From assembly GCA_020355105.1 (NCBI GenBank), contig CP070658.1, positions 1,958,146 to 1,965,407 on the forward strand: 7,262 nucleotides of DNA. Direction: 5' to 3'. The position numbers and the translations under genes are program-made. The notes under the pieces were generated by a model, which saw only the letters and a program-made list of their open reading frames with translations, searched no databases and was not told the origin of the DNA. Positions 5,793 to 7,262 of this stretch are shown here, piece by piece. Position 1 is the stretch's first letter, and the number at the start of each line of letters is the position of its first letter. The stretch comes from Candidatus Thorarchaeota archaeon. GTDB lineage: Archaea > Asgardarchaeota > Thorarchaeia > Thorarchaeales > Thorarchaeaceae.

Positions 5793-7262
5793 ATGGTCGC
5801 CAAAATCCTGATTGTCGATGCATTGAGTGCAGGGAGTGGTCGACGTACCAGCTCCCGTGATTCGATCGGCTGTGGTCCTCGCGCTATCGCTGGTGTCCTA
5901 GAGATGCACGATATATCTTGTAGGATACTCCGGGCCGAAGAGGTCGTGGCTACTCCACGACGACTGCGTGACTATGAGCATGTTGCCATAAGTGCAATGA
6001 CCATGGACTTTCCTGTTACCCAATCCATCATCAAGAAGTGGCGACACACGAACTCCTCCGGCAGAGTCCTCGTCGGGGGCCCAATTAGTTCAGACCCAAT
6101 CACTGTACTAGGCGAGCTAGGGCCAGACTTGCTTGTGATAGGTGAGGGGGAAGGCACTCTGGACAGTCTTCTTGCCGCTGATTTCTTGGAAGAAAAGACT
6201 GATTGCTCTCATGTTCAGGGTGCAGCTTTTCTGGACAACAAGAAGCCTGTTGTGAATGCTGCCCGTCCTCCCTTGACGGCCATTGAGATTTCAGAGGTGT
6301 TCGTTCCCTCGACGACAAGAATCGTGGACTATAGAGCCTACCAAGCAGCCAGAATCTACGTGGAAGCGGTTAGAGGATGCTCGAACTTCAGGAGAACCAC
6401 TCTCCAATTGCCCGATGGACGTGCGTGTTCTGACTGTAGCAATTGTGAGTCCGACCGCCCTGATGATAGACTGGACTGTCCAGAAGACATTCCTGCCGGC
6501 TGTGGTTTCTGCAGTGTGCCCCATACTTGGGGGCCCCCTCGAAGTCGGACTCCTGACTCCATATTTGATGAAACCAAGAGTCTTCTTGACCTAGGAGTGC
6601 ATAAGATCGTCCTGGAAGCTCCAGACTTCCTGGATTACTATCGGGGCTCGGAGCCGTTGACTCACCCATGTGAACCTGAAGCTAACATCAATGCCATCTC
6701 CGGCCTTCTTGAACGACTCTCATCCCTTTCGCCGATAATCGAGGGCCAGGCCCGTATATCTATTGAGAACGTCAAAGCTTGCTTGTTCACTGATGAAGTA
6801 GCCTTGGCACTTTCAGAATCGATGAAGGGGATATCTCCTAACATAGGCGTTGAAACCGGGTCGGATGATCACTTGCGGAGAATTGGGAAGTGTGGAAGCA
6901 CAGGGGACGTACTCAGAGCTGTGAAGACTGCCGTTCAGCATAGTATGGCTCCCTTCGTCTACTTGATCTACGGCCTGCCTGGAGAAACCCCGGAAACGAT
7001 ACAAGAGTCGATTCGTTTCATGAACGCAGTTGCTGAAGCTGGCGCCGAACGCATAATCCTATACGGATTCAGGGCACTCCCTGGTTCTGCCTTCGCAGAC
7101 TTTCACGAGCCCTCACTCAAGATTCCGTTATACGCATTGATCAAACAAGAAGCGGCTAAGATTAACAGAGCCAAGAAGAAGGAGTACTTAGGGAAGACTG
7201 TGCTCGGGATCGCTGCTGAGCCCTCGTGGGAGCGCCATGGCTACACAATGTTCTATCCACTA
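5793..7262 (+). CDS. Cobalamin-binding-domain radical SAM protein (3' end outside window)
   Basis: Open for 490 residues to the window edge. Residues 1-135 form a Rossmann-like B12-binding domain (KILIVDALS; GCGPRAIAGVLE at 26-37; VLVGGP at 92-97; LLVIGEGEGTLDSLL at 113-127), without the DxHxxG motif that places a histidine on cobalt. The radical SAM barrel starts at VEAVRGC (190-196) and continues through GVETGSD (352-358), GLPGET (394-399) and LPGSAF, typical of the B12/radical SAM class of which methyltransferases and MiaB-like enzymes are relatives. The cluster motif is unusual: the first cysteine (C196) is separated from CGFC (C237, C240) by 40 residues instead of 3, and the insert carries C212, C215, C218 and C229. 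Archaeal B12/radical SAM families typified by MJ_0865 or MJ_1487 are possible homes, but I cannot assign it. Substrate unknown. The ATG at 5793 has only a weak SD-like GGTG 4 bases upstream. Confidence 0.85.
   Translation, partial: MVAKILIVDALSAGSGRRTSSRDSIGCGPRAIAGVLEMHDISCRILRAEEVVATPRRLRDYEHVAISAMTMDFPVTQSIIKKWRHTNSSGRVLVGGPISSDPITVLGELGPDLLVIGEGEGTLDSLLAADFLEEKTDCSHVQGAAFLDNKKPVVNAARPPLTAIEISEVFVPSTTRIVDYRAYQAARIYVEAVRGCSNFRRTTLQLPDGRACSDCSNCESDRPDDRLDCPEDIPAGCGFCSVPHTWGPPRSRTPDSIFDETKSLLDLGVHKIVLEAPDFLDYYRGSEPLTHPCEPEANINAISGLLERLSSLSPIIEGQARISIENVKACLFTDEVALALSESMKGISPNIGVETGSDDHLRRIGKCGSTGDVLRAVKTAVQHSMAPFVYLIYGLPGETPETIQESIRFMNAVAEAGAERIILYGFRALPGSAFADFHEPSLKIPLYALIKQEAAKINRAKKKEYLGKTVLGIAAEPSWERHGYTMFYPL

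Noticed and set aside
6380..6500. Cysteine-rich insert as a frameshift artefact in the radical SAM gene
   Set aside because: The frame is the same before (VEAVRGC) and after (GCGFCSVP) the insert with no stop, and the intervening peptide has ordered cysteine spacing; a double compensating frameshift is possible but less likely.
6356..6669. Overlapping minus-strand frames opposite the radical SAM gene
   Set aside because: The plus strand is continuously open with radical SAM motifs on both sides, so these are shadows, including across the cysteine-rich insert.

Overview
The window comes from an archaeon. It encodes a geranylgeranylglyceryl phosphate synthase (archaeal ether lipid synthesis), a full-length TFB transcription factor, an archaeal-type aIF1/SUI1 translation factor and a type II methionine aminopeptidase. 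Several genes have TATA-like boxes about 25-50 bases upstream of their starts and Shine-Dalgarno (SD) matches. Base composition looks near 50% GC by eye. A free-standing roadblock/LC7 protein plus an HdrA-type redox protein would fit an Asgard archaeon (for example a Thorarchaeia-like lineage), but that placement is an inference, since both families also occur in other archaea.

Layout. Bases 1-1608 (minus strand) hold the N-terminal 536 residues of HdrA, running off the left edge. Bases 1609-1805 are a divergent intergenic region that holds the hdrA leader (inverted repeat and a possible 16-codon mini-ORF) and a putative GGGP synthase promoter. On the plus strand follow GGGP synthase (1806-2579), a roadblock/LC7 protein (2657-3049), methionine aminopeptidase (3121-4053) and TFB (4275-5243). 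TFB converges on aIF1 (minus, 5307-5651). A 141-base divergent region separates aIF1 from a cobalamin-domain radical SAM protein (plus, 5793 to the right edge, 490 residues, incomplete).

The two large edge genes do not appear as complete ORFs because each leaves the window; both were read out by direct translation and are open throughout. The four plus-strand genes are spaced by 71-221 bases and most have a TATA candidate of their own, so they look like individually transcribed housekeeping genes rather than a tight operon. Together they cover transcription initiation, translation initiation, N-terminal protein maturation, membrane lipid synthesis, a probable small-GTPase regulatory module and flavin/iron-sulfur electron transfer.

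No tRNA, rRNA, CRISPR array, insertion sequence or phage gene was seen. I found no clear new multi-gene system. The points most worth a second look are the radical SAM protein, whose cluster motif is split by a cysteine-rich insert of about 40 residues, the palindrome just before its start codon, and the structured hdrA leader.
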